Shown here: positions 9,378 through 17,138 of the stretch, one piece after another
Position numbering within the stretch: position 1 is the first letter of the stretch
Layout: every line of letters begins with the position of its first letter
Assembly (NCBI GenBank): GCA_965226025.1
Contig: CBDDCD010000002.1
Location: 2,666,001 to 2,730,000, forward strand
Direction of reading: 5' to 3'
DNA from: Moanibacter sp965226025
GTDB lineage: Bacteria > Verrucomicrobiota > Verrucomicrobiia > Opitutales > UBA2987
Length of the DNA stretch: 64,000 bases
Made by a program: the position numbers and the translations under genes
The notes under the pieces: generated by a model
What the model saw: only the letters and a program-made list of their open reading frames with translations
Databases searched by the model: none
What the model was told of the DNA's origin: nothing

Positions 9378-9478
9378 TAGGAATCTGTCGGACTTTGAAT
9401 ATCGCAACATCGCGGAGGTTCGGATTCGACGGTGAAGGGTGCAAATCTAGACCAAGTCCAAAATCCGACAGATACCTA
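9378..9478 (-). repeat. Paired TAGGAATCTGTCGG element supplying a stop codon
   Basis: TAGGAATCTGTCGGACTTTG at 9378 is inverted against an arm ending at 9478, with a roughly 60-bp core. Read on the minus strand, the 9478 end is TAGGTATCTGTCGG and its TAG is the stop codon of the glycosyltransferase at 9476. TA occurs at both outer borders, compatible with a TA target site. Confidence 0.75.
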
Positions 9479-10393
9479 CGGCGCAACGGTTTTCCCCAAT
9501 CTTCCCGTCAGACCGTGAACGATTGCTGACCAAAGAAGCTTCGTGCTTTCCACCTTCCGCCGGCGCCACAGCAAGATACCGATTTGAGTTCGAACTGTTT
9601 TCAGGACCAGACAGACATAGGAAGTTAAGCCAAAATACCCGTACTTCTTATAGGTGAAGATCAGGTTCCGGCGCATGTAGTAGGATCTCCAGGAGAGAGG
9701 GGCATTGAATGGGCCCTTGTCCCGCGCTTGGCCGCTGTCGTGTACGATCCGGCTTTTCGGGACATTCACAATTCTGCCCCCACTGCTGCGTATTCGAAGT
9801 GAATATTCAAAGTCATCGCTATAGATGAAGAAGCCTTTCAAAGGCAGACCAACTTTGGCGATGGCGTGGCGACCTACAAGGACACCCACAAAAGTAGCAA
9901 GATCAATCTCGAAATATTCCTTTTCCGTGTAGAGGTTCCTGGCGACCGGCCGTGGATTCTGCATCGGCGGGTGAAGGAGGCGCCTATCGATGAGGCTGAT
10001 ACTCCGATCGGGATTCAATACGGCGGTGGTTATGGCATAGACACTTTTATCCTTTAACAGATCGTGATGAAGAAGCCGATCCAGGGCGTCCGCATCAGGT
10101 ATTGCATCGTCATCCATGATCCAGATCCAATCGTGTCCCAATTCGTAGGCCAATTTCATGCCCTCGTGAAAGCCACCGGCGCCCCCGATGTTTTCCGGCA
10201 GTGGCAGATGCCTAACAGTTGAAAACTCCGCTGAGATGACATCGCCCGTGCCGTCTGTGCTCGCATTGTCGACGACGATGATTTCATCAAGGGGTCTGGT
10301 CTGGGCGCGTAAGGCGTTGAGGCACTCTCGTAGAAGATCCTTTCGATTGTAGGTTACGACAACGGCGGCGATGCGAAGCTGATTCGGTTCCAT
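9476..10393 (-). CDS. Family 2 glycosyltransferase, GlfT2-like
   Basis: GT-A fold with IAAVVVTYNRKDLL at residues 8-21, VVDNASTDGT (about 40-49), GGAGGFHEGM (about 69-78) and the nucleotide-sugar metal motif WIMDDDAIPD (about 90-99). The GGAGGF pattern is typical of galactofuranosyl/rhamnosyl transferases of the GlfT2/WbbL branch. It lies downstream of a UDP-galactopyranose-mutase-like gene on the same strand, so galactofuranose transfer to a surface glycan is a reasonable inference, not a demonstration. No membrane anchor is clear, though a hydrophobic segment (YKKYGYFGLTSYVCLVL) near residue 250 may touch the membrane. Its stop codon is the first TAG of a repeat element. Confidence 0.8.
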   Translation of the reverse strand: MEPNQLRIAAVVVTYNRKDLLRECLNALRAQTRPLDEIIVVDNASTDGTGDVISAEFSTVRHLPLPENIGGAGGFHEGMKLAYELGHDWIWIMDDDAIPDADALDRLLHHDLLKDKSVYAITTAVLNPDRSISLIDRRLLHPPMQNPRPVARNLYTEKEYFEIDLATFVGVLVGRHAIAKVGLPLKGFFIYSDDFEYSLRIRSSGGRIVNVPKSRIVHDSGQARDKGPFNAPLSWRSYYMRRNLIFTYKKYGYFGLTSYVCLVLKTVRTQIGILLWRRRKVESTKLLWSAIVHGLTGRLGKTVAP

Positions 10394-10483
10394 TTCTATC
10401 CTTTACACCTGCTGAGGACTCGTCGGATTAGGTCCTCGAATTGCCTTAATGCAGCAGTACTGCATTCAGCGGAGGAGTTTCGA

Positions 10484-10604
10484 GACAAGGTTCGAGACGA
10501 GGTTTTCTCCGCTGACATCGAAGCTGGCAACTGGTAGCGGAGTATCCTGAACGAGTTAGAAACGAATTTCGGAACACCCTGGTAACCTTGTCTCGAACCT
10601 TGTC
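10484..10604. repeat. 12-bp-unit inverted repeat element (GACAAGGTTCGA family)
   Basis: Left arm begins GACAAGGTTCGAGACGAGGT (10484-10504); the right arm (10584-10604) is its reverse complement with one mismatch; core about 79 bp. It occupies most of the 305-bp gap between the mutase-like gene and the glycosyltransferase, inside what looks like one transcription unit, so the mRNA would carry a long hairpin. Short reading frames across it are artefacts of the repeat. Confidence 0.8.
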
Positions 10605-10698
10605 TATTGCACGACATTGAATACCAACATGTCAGACTCCCAAACGTGTTCAAGAGACCAAATTCTGTCTCAACGTATCACAGAAAGGTGTGGATATA

Positions 10699-12027
10699 TC
10701 ACACTCTGTTTCGAAAGGCAGCCCCGGCCGTTAGACCATCTCTGATGGATTCAGCAATTCCCTGAAATACCCAGCGAGCATAGCGACCGACTTGAACGAT
10801 GTCATGTTGGTCGAGAGCCTTCAGGGCTTGATCTTTCCATTGTGATTCGGGCCAGGACCAGGTGTAGGCGACGTCGATCCAAGTAGGATCGAGCACTTCT
10901 ACATCGTTGATCCATTCCCAATCTTGCAGTTCAGAAACGACTGCGCTGCACAGATTGTCGATCTCAGTTTCCTTCGGCTTGTGACCCTCCCGAAACGCCT
11001 TCTCGACATAGATGCCGACACGATCCTGGGTTTCGCGAAATGGAGCCGGAAGAAAGGAGGCATCCACATTGCTGTAAAATCCAACTCTGTGAAAAGAGGC
11101 TCTGCTCTTTGGGATGTAGACCCAATGATCCAGCGGAGTCCGGGGGCCCTTGGTTGCACCTACATTGATGACGAGAACAGATGGAGATGGGTCGGGCTTG
11201 TTCTCGGTCTTTAGGTTGGTCAATTCGAGCATCCGGTTGAGAGGGAGGGTTGAAAGTAAGCTATCATAGGGCACGGCGCTGGCGTCGGCAAAATGCACTT
11301 CTCTATGTTCCACATCAATGCTCGTGACTCGCTTGCCGTAACGGATGTCTCCCGTTGCGGCCATCCGCTGGGCCAAGGTGCTGAGGCCTTCTGTGGGGTA
11401 GATGTAGGTCGCATTATAGCCGACGGGAGGGGCCTCATCAACAGCACCTTGATGGACAAGCGGCAGGTTCACAGGAGACTTGTAGGCGTCCTGAGGGGCG
11501 ATGGCATTCCAGAGTCCGGCGGTATAGAGCTCGTGGAAGGGATCAAAAAAGAGCTGACAAAGGGTAGGCCCAAAGTTCTGGAGCAACCAATCAGCCATAG
11601 TGACCACGGTCTTGTCATTTGTTGTTGAAGCCTGCTCCATCTCCCGAAGCGATTGGGCCGCCAGTTCCGGGCCCAGAAAGCGAAGATGATTCTGAAGAGG
11701 GTAGGGTAGCAGAAGCTCCTTATCGGGCAAATAGACGGAGGATCTACGTTCGTAAGATCTGACGGGCGCGATTGAAAGGATGAACCGCAGCACCAGCGGA
11801 TGGGCTCCGAAGATCCAGTGGCCCCCGCCGATCTCAAAGCGATAAGCGGATTCATCTTTGGGAGCAACACGGAGGCGTTTCTTCTCTCCTGGGCGCATGT
11901 AATATGAGGAGCAGATGCCACCCCCTGATTTCTCCGCCTCATAAACCGGAAGACCGGAAGCAAGACCGGCGGCAAGTCCTGTCATTCCCGCGCCTAGAAT
12001 GCAGACTCGATTATTCGTTCTTCGCAT
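10699..12027 (-). CDS. FAD-dependent oxidoreductase, UDP-galactopyranose-mutase-like
   Basis: The N-terminus has the dinucleotide-binding loop CILGAGMTGLAAGLASG (about residues 9-25) with the acidic residue of the second strand in VYEAEKSGGGICSSY. GGGHWIFGAHP (about 67-77) resembles the conserved block of UDP-galactopyranose mutases and the related protoporphyrinogen-oxidase-like flavoproteins. The C-terminus (IVQVGRYARWVFQGIAESIRDG) places the second FAD contact in a helix, as in that superfamily. It probably acts on a nucleotide sugar or a precursor for the neighbouring glycosyltransferase. True mutase activity is uncertain: the active-site arginines cannot be assigned by eye. Confidence 0.65.
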   Translation of the reverse strand: MRRTNNRVCILGAGMTGLAAGLASGLPVYEAEKSGGGICSSYYMRPGEKKRLRVAPKDESAYRFEIGGGHWIFGAHPLVLRFILSIAPVRSYERRSSVYLPDKELLLPYPLQNHLRFLGPELAAQSLREMEQASTTNDKTVVTMADWLLQNFGPTLCQLFFDPFHELYTAGLWNAIAPQDAYKSPVNLPLVHQGAVDEAPPVGYNATYIYPTEGLSTLAQRMAATGDIRYGKRVTSIDVEHREVHFADASAVPYDSLLSTLPLNRMLELTNLKTENKPDPSPSVLVINVGATKGPRTPLDHWVYIPKSRASFHRVGFYSNVDASFLPAPFRETQDRVGIYVEKAFREGHKPKETEIDNLCSAVVSELQDWEWINDVEVLDPTWIDVAYTWSWPESQWKDQALKALDQHDIVQVGRYARWVFQGIAESIRDGLTAGAAFRNRV

Positions 12028-12336
12028 CCTCTGATTGATGAATCTGTTTTTTCACGGTGCAGGGCGATTGGCTAACGTTTCTAAATCAGACCCATTGAGC
12101 GAGTTTAACTGTTAGGTCTTCACTTCGACGTTGGATGTTGAACGTTCGATGTTCAATGTTCAATGTTCTCACCGCGATCGTCGACTACACCTACGATCAC
12201 GAGAGTCGATTGTAGGAAGATGGAGATCGGGGCTTCTAATCGAAATTCGCAATCCTAAGCGTAATCGAAACTTGCGTTCTATCGGAATTCGACTTCAGAG
12301 CACGATTGAGAGGCACGATGGGAGAAGGGAACCCAT
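12028..12336. other. Intergenic repeat-rich gap
   Basis: No gene is visible. 12126-12172 holds a run of near-identical 9-10 bp units (variants of GATGTTCAAT). 12182-12267 is a degenerate copy of an inverted repeat better preserved at 23505-23591. 12297-12330 resembles the GAGCACGATTAAGA repeat at 49.1 kb. Confidence 0.55.
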
Positions 12337-14892
12337 TTACAACAACCCGAACTGCAACTGGGTGGAGTCAGCCACATAGAAGAGAAAGAGGTCGATGACA
12401 AAGAAGAGACCCTGGGCGGCCACGGCGGCGAGGAAGATCCCGGCGGAGAAAGGCAGCAATTTTTCCCGAACGGTAGCCGCCCCTCCCAATTTAAGGACTG
12501 TAAACCGAGCCACGCAGGCGACAAAGAGGCTGGCCCAGATGTGGTACATTACCCATGTCGATCCGAGGATAATACCGCCGGGATGGAACCAGAACCCGGT
12601 AAAGGTGTGACGAAGCAGGGTAACAATAAAGGTGAGCCCTCCCGTGTAGGCGAAGGCCCATACACCCGGTGAGATGGCGCCTTGCCCCTTCTCTTCGGGC
12701 GGCAGGGTGGCATCCAAGGTGGCGGTTGCGTGATAGATACCGTACTGGGACGTCCATGCATTGACACCAGCATAGTCCGCCGAGTCGGGGAAACTATCCA
12801 TCCCTTTGGCATAGACACCGGAGAGTACGATCCAGCCGCCAACGAGAAAGCCGCCGACGATGGCCACGACGTTGACTGTCAGTATGGCGCTGCGCTTGAG
12901 GCGGAAGCGCCGACCGAGCTCCAGAAACTCCAGTTGCATACCGGGAATAAGGAGGAATCCATGGTAGGCGATGATAACCGAAATAAAGGTGGCGAACATC
13001 ATACCCTGGGTGCCGGAAACCGGCATGCCGCCGGTGAACGCAACGATGACCATGAGATGGGGAAACATCACGCATGAAGGGACGCCGCAATCCGCTCGCA
13101 GCTTCATGGCCACAAGGCCAAAGCTCAGGAGTGCTAGATATACTACGAACGCACCGCCCAGGGGCATGCCGATCGCTCGCGCCCACAGCACCACACCAGA
13201 AATTGCAGCAATGAAGAGAAGAATCGCTCCCCGGCTGGAGAATACTTCCTCCCCCCGATCCTCACCGCGGAGGGCGGAGCGAAGAATGCGATAGAGATAT
13301 TTCCGGGAGAAGAATACAATCAGGACGGAATAGACCACATAGCCGGACAATCGCTGTTCAACAACGTGGGGATAGCCTGCCTGGTAGGTCAGACCGTAGA
13401 ATTCTCCCACCAGGTACTGCGCTCGGAAGAGAAAGAAGCCCACGATCACGCTGAAAAGGACATTGACTTCGAGGAACATGGCCAGTCCCAGGTATAATGC
13501 GATGACCTCGAGATTGAGTCCCGCCAACATGCGCGAGAAATAGGGGTTTTCGATATAGGCATTGATGCGTAGGTTGATGTCGAGATTGGGTATAGCGGAG
13601 TTTATGTCGTGGAAGCCCCGGAGGGCGCACCAGATGAAGGTGGTGGCAAAACCCGCCCACATATAACGGTTTCGCCATCCCTCGGGCAGGAACCGCTCGT
13701 CCGTGGTTTCCCTTCTCTTACTCCCAAGGAAAAAAAGAGGAATCTGGGCAAAGGAAAGAGGAAGGCGTTGGTTGTCCACCCATTCCCGGCGCATAATGAC
13801 GGCGATGGAAAACGATGCCATGAGGATGAGGACAAGGAAGGTACCCCAGCTCGTCATGGGCCGGAGCCAATCCTTCCAAGGAATATAAGCCGTGAGCAGA
13901 TAGCGCAGTCCGGCAATACTGAGGAGGCGGTCCGGTTCGACTAGGAGCCCGGCTCGCTCCTCTTCCGGCAGTTGGGCGAAATCCTCCTCATGAATGACCA
14001 TCCGGCCCCGAAAAGAACTCTCGATCGCCTCGACATTCATGAATTGCAAGTCGCGAAAGACAACATGGCCGGGCCCTTTCAGACCGAGTTCCAGAGTGAC
14101 AAATTCCTTCACGGTTTTGGGTAGGACGACACCGTAAGCGCCGGCGCGACGAAATCCATCCGGGCGCGCGTAGGTCCTTTCCGCCTCCTCCGCGGAGGTG
14201 AATGCTTCCTGCAGGAAGTGCCTCTCAGTATCGTAGGTGACTCGACAATAATAGTAGGATTCGAGGCCGAGTCCCTCCGCTCTTGCGAGCACACTGAGAA
14301 GATAGGGTTGGCGGAGGATTACGGCGCCCTTCCTGCCTTGACCAGCTGGGAGGCGCACGAGTAGGCGTGAATTATCCGATTCGCCGGCTTGTTCGATTAC
14401 GGGCGCCTGCTCGATGCGCCCATCGGAAAGGGAGAGGGATTCCCATCGAATGCTGCCCTCCGTTTCAATACCGGATACAGTTGGCTGGGTGAGAATACCT
14501 TCAGTCAGATTAGGTCCGTGGGGCCACAGATTAGGGTTAATCGCATCGAGGAACTCGAAATTCTCCGACCTTGGAAACGTTGCCACATTTGGAACCAGGT
14601 AGCGCCAGAAGCCCACAGTCATGATGGGCGACGCCATGAGCCCGGCGAACAAGATACAGAGCAGTTCCGCCCTCGAGAGCAACTCGTAGCGCGCCAGAGT
14701 TTTTAGGAGAACGGTGAAAAAAAGAAGCAGAAGAAAGGCCCAAAATACCGGCACCGACAGGGCGCTGGAACCGAGTTCCCGGCCCGTCTCCGAAACCGTC
14801 CCCATGAGCACGCCGGCCAACTCGATGAATACCGCCGTAAGGACAAGCATCAGCAGCGAGTAGACGAGGATACGGGCGATGGAGACGTTCAT
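12337..14892 (-). CDS. Large polytopic membrane protein, DUF6785/DUF6784-like
   Basis: 851 residues with about 14 hydrophobic segments: two near the N-terminus (ILVYSLLMLVLTAVFIELAG, VFWAFLLLLFFTVLL), then a roughly 230-residue extracytoplasmic domain without membrane segments, then a dense block from about residue 345. The overall shape and motifs (YHGFLLIPGMQLEFLELGRR, WFHPGGIILGSTWVMYHIWAS) resemble the uncharacterised family annotated DUF6785/DUF6784 in Verrucomicrobia and Planctomycetes, distantly transporter-like. The substrate is unknown. It lies upstream of and on the same strand as the mutase-like, glycosyltransferase and sulfotransferase genes, so a role in glycan export or uptake is possible. 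Confidence 0.6.
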   Translation of the reverse strand: MNVSIARILVYSLLMLVLTAVFIELAGVLMGTVSETGRELGSSALSVPVFWAFLLLLFFTVLLKTLARYELLSRAELLCILFAGLMASPIMTVGFWRYLVPNVATFPRSENFEFLDAINPNLWPHGPNLTEGILTQPTVSGIETEGSIRWESLSLSDGRIEQAPVIEQAGESDNSRLLVRLPAGQGRKGAVILRQPYLLSVLARAEGLGLESYYYCRVTYDTERHFLQEAFTSAEEAERTYARPDGFRRAGAYGVVLPKTVKEFVTLELGLKGPGHVVFRDLQFMNVEAIESSFRGRMVIHEEDFAQLPEEERAGLLVEPDRLLSIAGLRYLLTAYIPWKDWLRPMTSWGTFLVLILMASFSIAVIMRREWVDNQRLPLSFAQIPLFFLGSKRRETTDERFLPEGWRNRYMWAGFATTFIWCALRGFHDINSAIPNLDINLRINAYIENPYFSRMLAGLNLEVIALYLGLAMFLEVNVLFSVIVGFFLFRAQYLVGEFYGLTYQAGYPHVVEQRLSGYVVYSVLIVFFSRKYLYRILRSALRGEDRGEEVFSSRGAILLFIAAISGVVLWARAIGMPLGGAFVVYLALLSFGLVAMKLRADCGVPSCVMFPHLMVIVAFTGGMPVSGTQGMMFATFISVIIAYHGFLLIPGMQLEFLELGRRFRLKRSAILTVNVVAIVGGFLVGGWIVLSGVYAKGMDSFPDSADYAGVNAWTSQYGIYHATATLDATLPPEEKGQGAISPGVWAFAYTGGLTFIVTLLRHTFTGFWFHPGGIILGSTWVMYHIWASLFVACVARFTVLKLGGAATVREKLLPFSAGIFLAAVAAQGLFFVIDLFLFYVADSTQLQFGLL

Positions 14893-14940
14893 TGCCGTCT
14901 TCTTCTGTCGTGCCAGCCAATCATCTCTCTGAAAACTCTT

Positions 14941-14981
14941 CTCGTAAGCCTTCTCGTAAGCCTTGTCGTGAGCTTCGTCGA
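14941..14981. repeat. Tandem 12-bp units (CTCGTAAGCCTT type)
   Basis: Consecutive units CTCGTAAGCCTT, CTCGTAAGCCTT, GTCGTGAGCTTC, GTCGA. The unit is a variant of GTCGCGAGCCTT found at 16520, 42981, 43097 and 58459, and resembles the reverse complement of the GACAAGGTTCGA family. Confidence 0.65.
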
Positions 14982-15243
14982 GATAAAGGTTTCCTGTGTC
15001 TGCGAAGAATAGGGTTTAGGGTTCACGGTTCACAGTTCACGGTTGGGAAACTTTGTTGGAGGCCTCGTCGTCAACCCCTCGACGTTGCTCGGATCCCGAA
15101 GCGAGCCGAAGGGCTTTGTCGATAATTCGAGTAGCATCAGTTCCGAATCGGCCTTTCTGGGAGTGGGATTCCAGTCATCTCCGGCCTCCGGAAGCACGGG
15201 CTTTCTTGAATAATCGAGTTGGAAACGATCGGCGTTCCAGAAA

Positions 15244-15308
15244 ACGAAATGCTCACGCATTCCGCTACCTCCCATTCGGTGCTCGTAGCGGAATGCTTGA
15301 GCATTTCG
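15244..15308. repeat. Inverted repeat element, CGAAATGCTCACG family
   Basis: CGAAATGCTCACGCATTCCG begins the left arm (15244-15268); the right arm is at 15285-15308, one mismatch in 24, 16-bp loop. The outer flank ACGAACTTGCCATTGATTTC recurs near 47.05 kb and, more weakly, after the copy at 35775-35841. Confidence 0.75.
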
Positions 15309-15432
15309 ACGAACTTGCCATTGATTTCGTTGTCTCGGCCGGGTCCGGATACCCGCATGTAGGTTGAAGTTTCAGGTTGGCGACTTCCTTTTACTCTTGT
15401 CATCAGGAGAGTATTCGGTGTTACTGTAATCC

Positions 15433-16458
15433 ATGGCCAATGATCGCATATCGATGCAGGAGATCGCGGAGGATATTGGAGTATCGCGGATGACCGTCTC
15501 CAGGGCCTTGCGAAACGACCCTAAGATATCGGAAAGGACTAAGGAACGTGTTCGCAGAGCATGCGCGAAGGCCGGCTACCAACCGGATCCCCGTCTGTCC
15601 GAACTGATGAGCCATCTTCGAAGGACCAAGGGGCGGCGTTCAACGGAGACCATTGCCTACTTACACTTATTGCCGGAAGAGCCGATGGGGGACTCCCTGC
15701 TCAACGAGCGGCGCATCTTCGACGGCTGTTGCTCGCGGGCAGGGGAGTTGGGATTCCAAATCGATGAGTTTCCCTGGGTGCCGTCCAATTTGTCGGTCAA
15801 GCGACTGGTAGGCATTCTCAGGTCTCGAGGTATTCGGGGTGCCGTCCTCCGAATCACCGGTTCCGTACCCAAGGGTATGGGTGAGTTGTACTCCGAGATT
15901 GCTATCGCCACCTCGGACGAGACGTTGACGGTTTTCAATCACGCTATTCCTGACCATTTCCAAGGCATGTCGGAGGTGTTGGAAAAGCTCAGGAAAATGG
16001 GATATCGGCGAATCGGTTTTTACCACCTCGACAGCGTCAAAGACTGGGCCGCGGACCAGTGGAAGGCGTCCTTTTCCTATCGCCTCTCGAAACTCGATGC
16101 ATTCCATAAAGGCAGCATCAAGACCGACCCGTTGCCAAGGCCGAAGCCTCTCATGCGGTGGATCAGAAGTTATCGCCCGGACGCAATTATCTCACACTTG
16201 CCGGCTGCTAAGGTACTCGAGCTGGTCCGAATTGAAGGAATCAAAGTCCCGAAGGAGTTGGGAATCGCCACCGTCTCATGGCATCCGAATTTTCCAGAGG
16301 TAGCCGGAGTCGATCAGAACTCGGAGCAGGTTGGAGCCGCCACCATCGACCTGATCGCCCGACAGCTCACTTATAATGAATCCGGTATCCCTCCTTTTCC
16401 AAAGAAGATGCTCATCCCCTCCACCTGGAAACCGGGTTCAAGCATCCGGAGGGTGTGA
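15433..16458 (+). CDS. LacI-family transcriptional regulator
   Basis: The N-terminal helix-turn-helix (SMQEIAEDIGVSRMTVSRAL, residues 7-26) and hinge region precede a periplasmic-binding-protein-like effector domain (to residue 341), as in LacI/GalR repressors. The start is the only one that leaves the DNA-binding domain whole. The C-terminus TIDLIARQLTYNESGIPPFP and IPSTWKPGSSIRRV is the usual end. It is encoded just upstream of, and in the same direction as, the large TonB receptor, so local control of glycan uptake in response to a sugar is likely. The effector is unknown. A tandem CGATCGACT (17068, 17080) before the receptor is a possible but unproven operator. Confidence 0.88.
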   Translation: MANDRISMQEIAEDIGVSRMTVSRALRNDPKISERTKERVRRACAKAGYQPDPRLSELMSHLRRTKGRRSTETIAYLHLLPEEPMGDSLLNERRIFDGCCSRAGELGFQIDEFPWVPSNLSVKRLVGILRSRGIRGAVLRITGSVPKGMGELYSEIAIATSDETLTVFNHAIPDHFQGMSEVLEKLRKMGYRRIGFYHLDSVKDWAADQWKASFSYRLSKLDAFHKGSIKTDPLPRPKPLMRWIRSYRPDAIISHLPAAKVLELVRIEGIKVPKELGIATVSWHPNFPEVAGVDQNSEQVGAATIDLIARQLTYNESGIPPFPKKMLIPSTWKPGSSIRRV

Positions 16459-16519
16459 GTCGTTCGATTCAACAGTTTTCAGTGTGGGATTTCCTAGTGA
16501 GGTCCCGTCTACGTGGCCC

Positions 16520-16790
16520 TTTGTCGCGAGCTTTGGCGCGAGCCTTGTCGATTATTCATCATGAGCTTTAGTCACGAAAACGTTGAGGTTCATCAGCGAG
16601 CATTAGCCCTCAATACGAGAGTCAGCGTATGGATCGGTGGACTGGGACAGCATGCATTGGATCTCTGCGTCGTCCAGAGCCTACTGCCGAGAGAAGAAGC
16701 TCCTATAGAGACTGTCGGCAATGACATCGGCCATGATCAGGAATACTGTCTCGCCTTCTGAAATCGCCAAGGCTCGCGACAAAGAAGCTT
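16520..16790. repeat. Inverted 12-bp-unit arms around a degenerate ORF
   Basis: Left arm 16520-16551 (TTTGTCGCGAGC, TTTGGCGCGAGC, CTTGTCGA) and right arm 16765-16790 (GCCAAGGCTCGCGACAAAG) are inverted relative to each other and enclose the four-helix-bundle remnant at 16561-16761. Confidence 0.6.
16561..16761 (+). pseudogene. Remnant of a four-helix-bundle (S23-like) protein
   Basis: The ATG at 16561 begins MSFSHENVEVHQRALALN, which resembles the N-terminus of four-helix-bundle proteins of the S23/avd-like family (F-x-x-E-N-x-x-V-x-Q-x-A-L). After about 25 residues the frame loses the pattern (expected helix 2 and the NIAEG motif are absent), and it ends after 66 codons, about half the family length. 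I read it as decayed. Inverted 12-bp-unit repeats flank it. A full-length relative is at 32407. Confidence 0.4.
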
Positions 16791-17138
16791 AATCTGGGAC
16801 ATCTTCGGTAAAATCTGAAATCCCAAACGAATTGCCGCGAAATCGGGTTTACGGTAACATTAATTTCTGTTGGATTCGAACTTGCGCTTAATGGGATTTG
16901 GAGTTTTCTTTTTGGCTCTATCCTTAAATTATCTAACCTCAAAATACCCAACCTGAGCTAACGTGCCCCGAAAACGTTGACTTGATTGCAAGAAAAGGAG
17001 CCTACGCTTTTATGGCTTCGTTCCGTACTCTTACGAATTTCCTAACTGTTAATAAAACCCATTGCGCGATCGACTCAAACGATCGACTTAATGCTTACCA
17101 AACCAAAACTGAAGAAAACCCAAACACCAAAAGAGATT
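16791..17138. promoter_or_regulatory. Leader region of the TonB receptor
   Basis: Gene-free, AT-rich compared with its surroundings. It holds CGATCGACT twice, 12 bp apart (17068 and 17080), directly before the receptor, and the motif CTAACTGTTA (17042). These are candidate binding sites for the LacI regulator upstream; no -35/-10 pair stands out enough to call. Confidence 0.35.

Larger units (their letters stand above)
14893..15432. other. Intergenic repeat cluster upstream of the DUF6785-like gene and LacI gene
   Basis: A divergent intergenic region of 540 bp with no gene. It holds a four-unit array of the 12-bp repeat (14941-14981), a short GTTCACGGTTC tandem (15017-15045) and the CGAAATGCTCACG inverted repeat (15244-15308). 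Promoters for both flanking genes must lie here, but I cannot place them. Confidence 0.5.
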
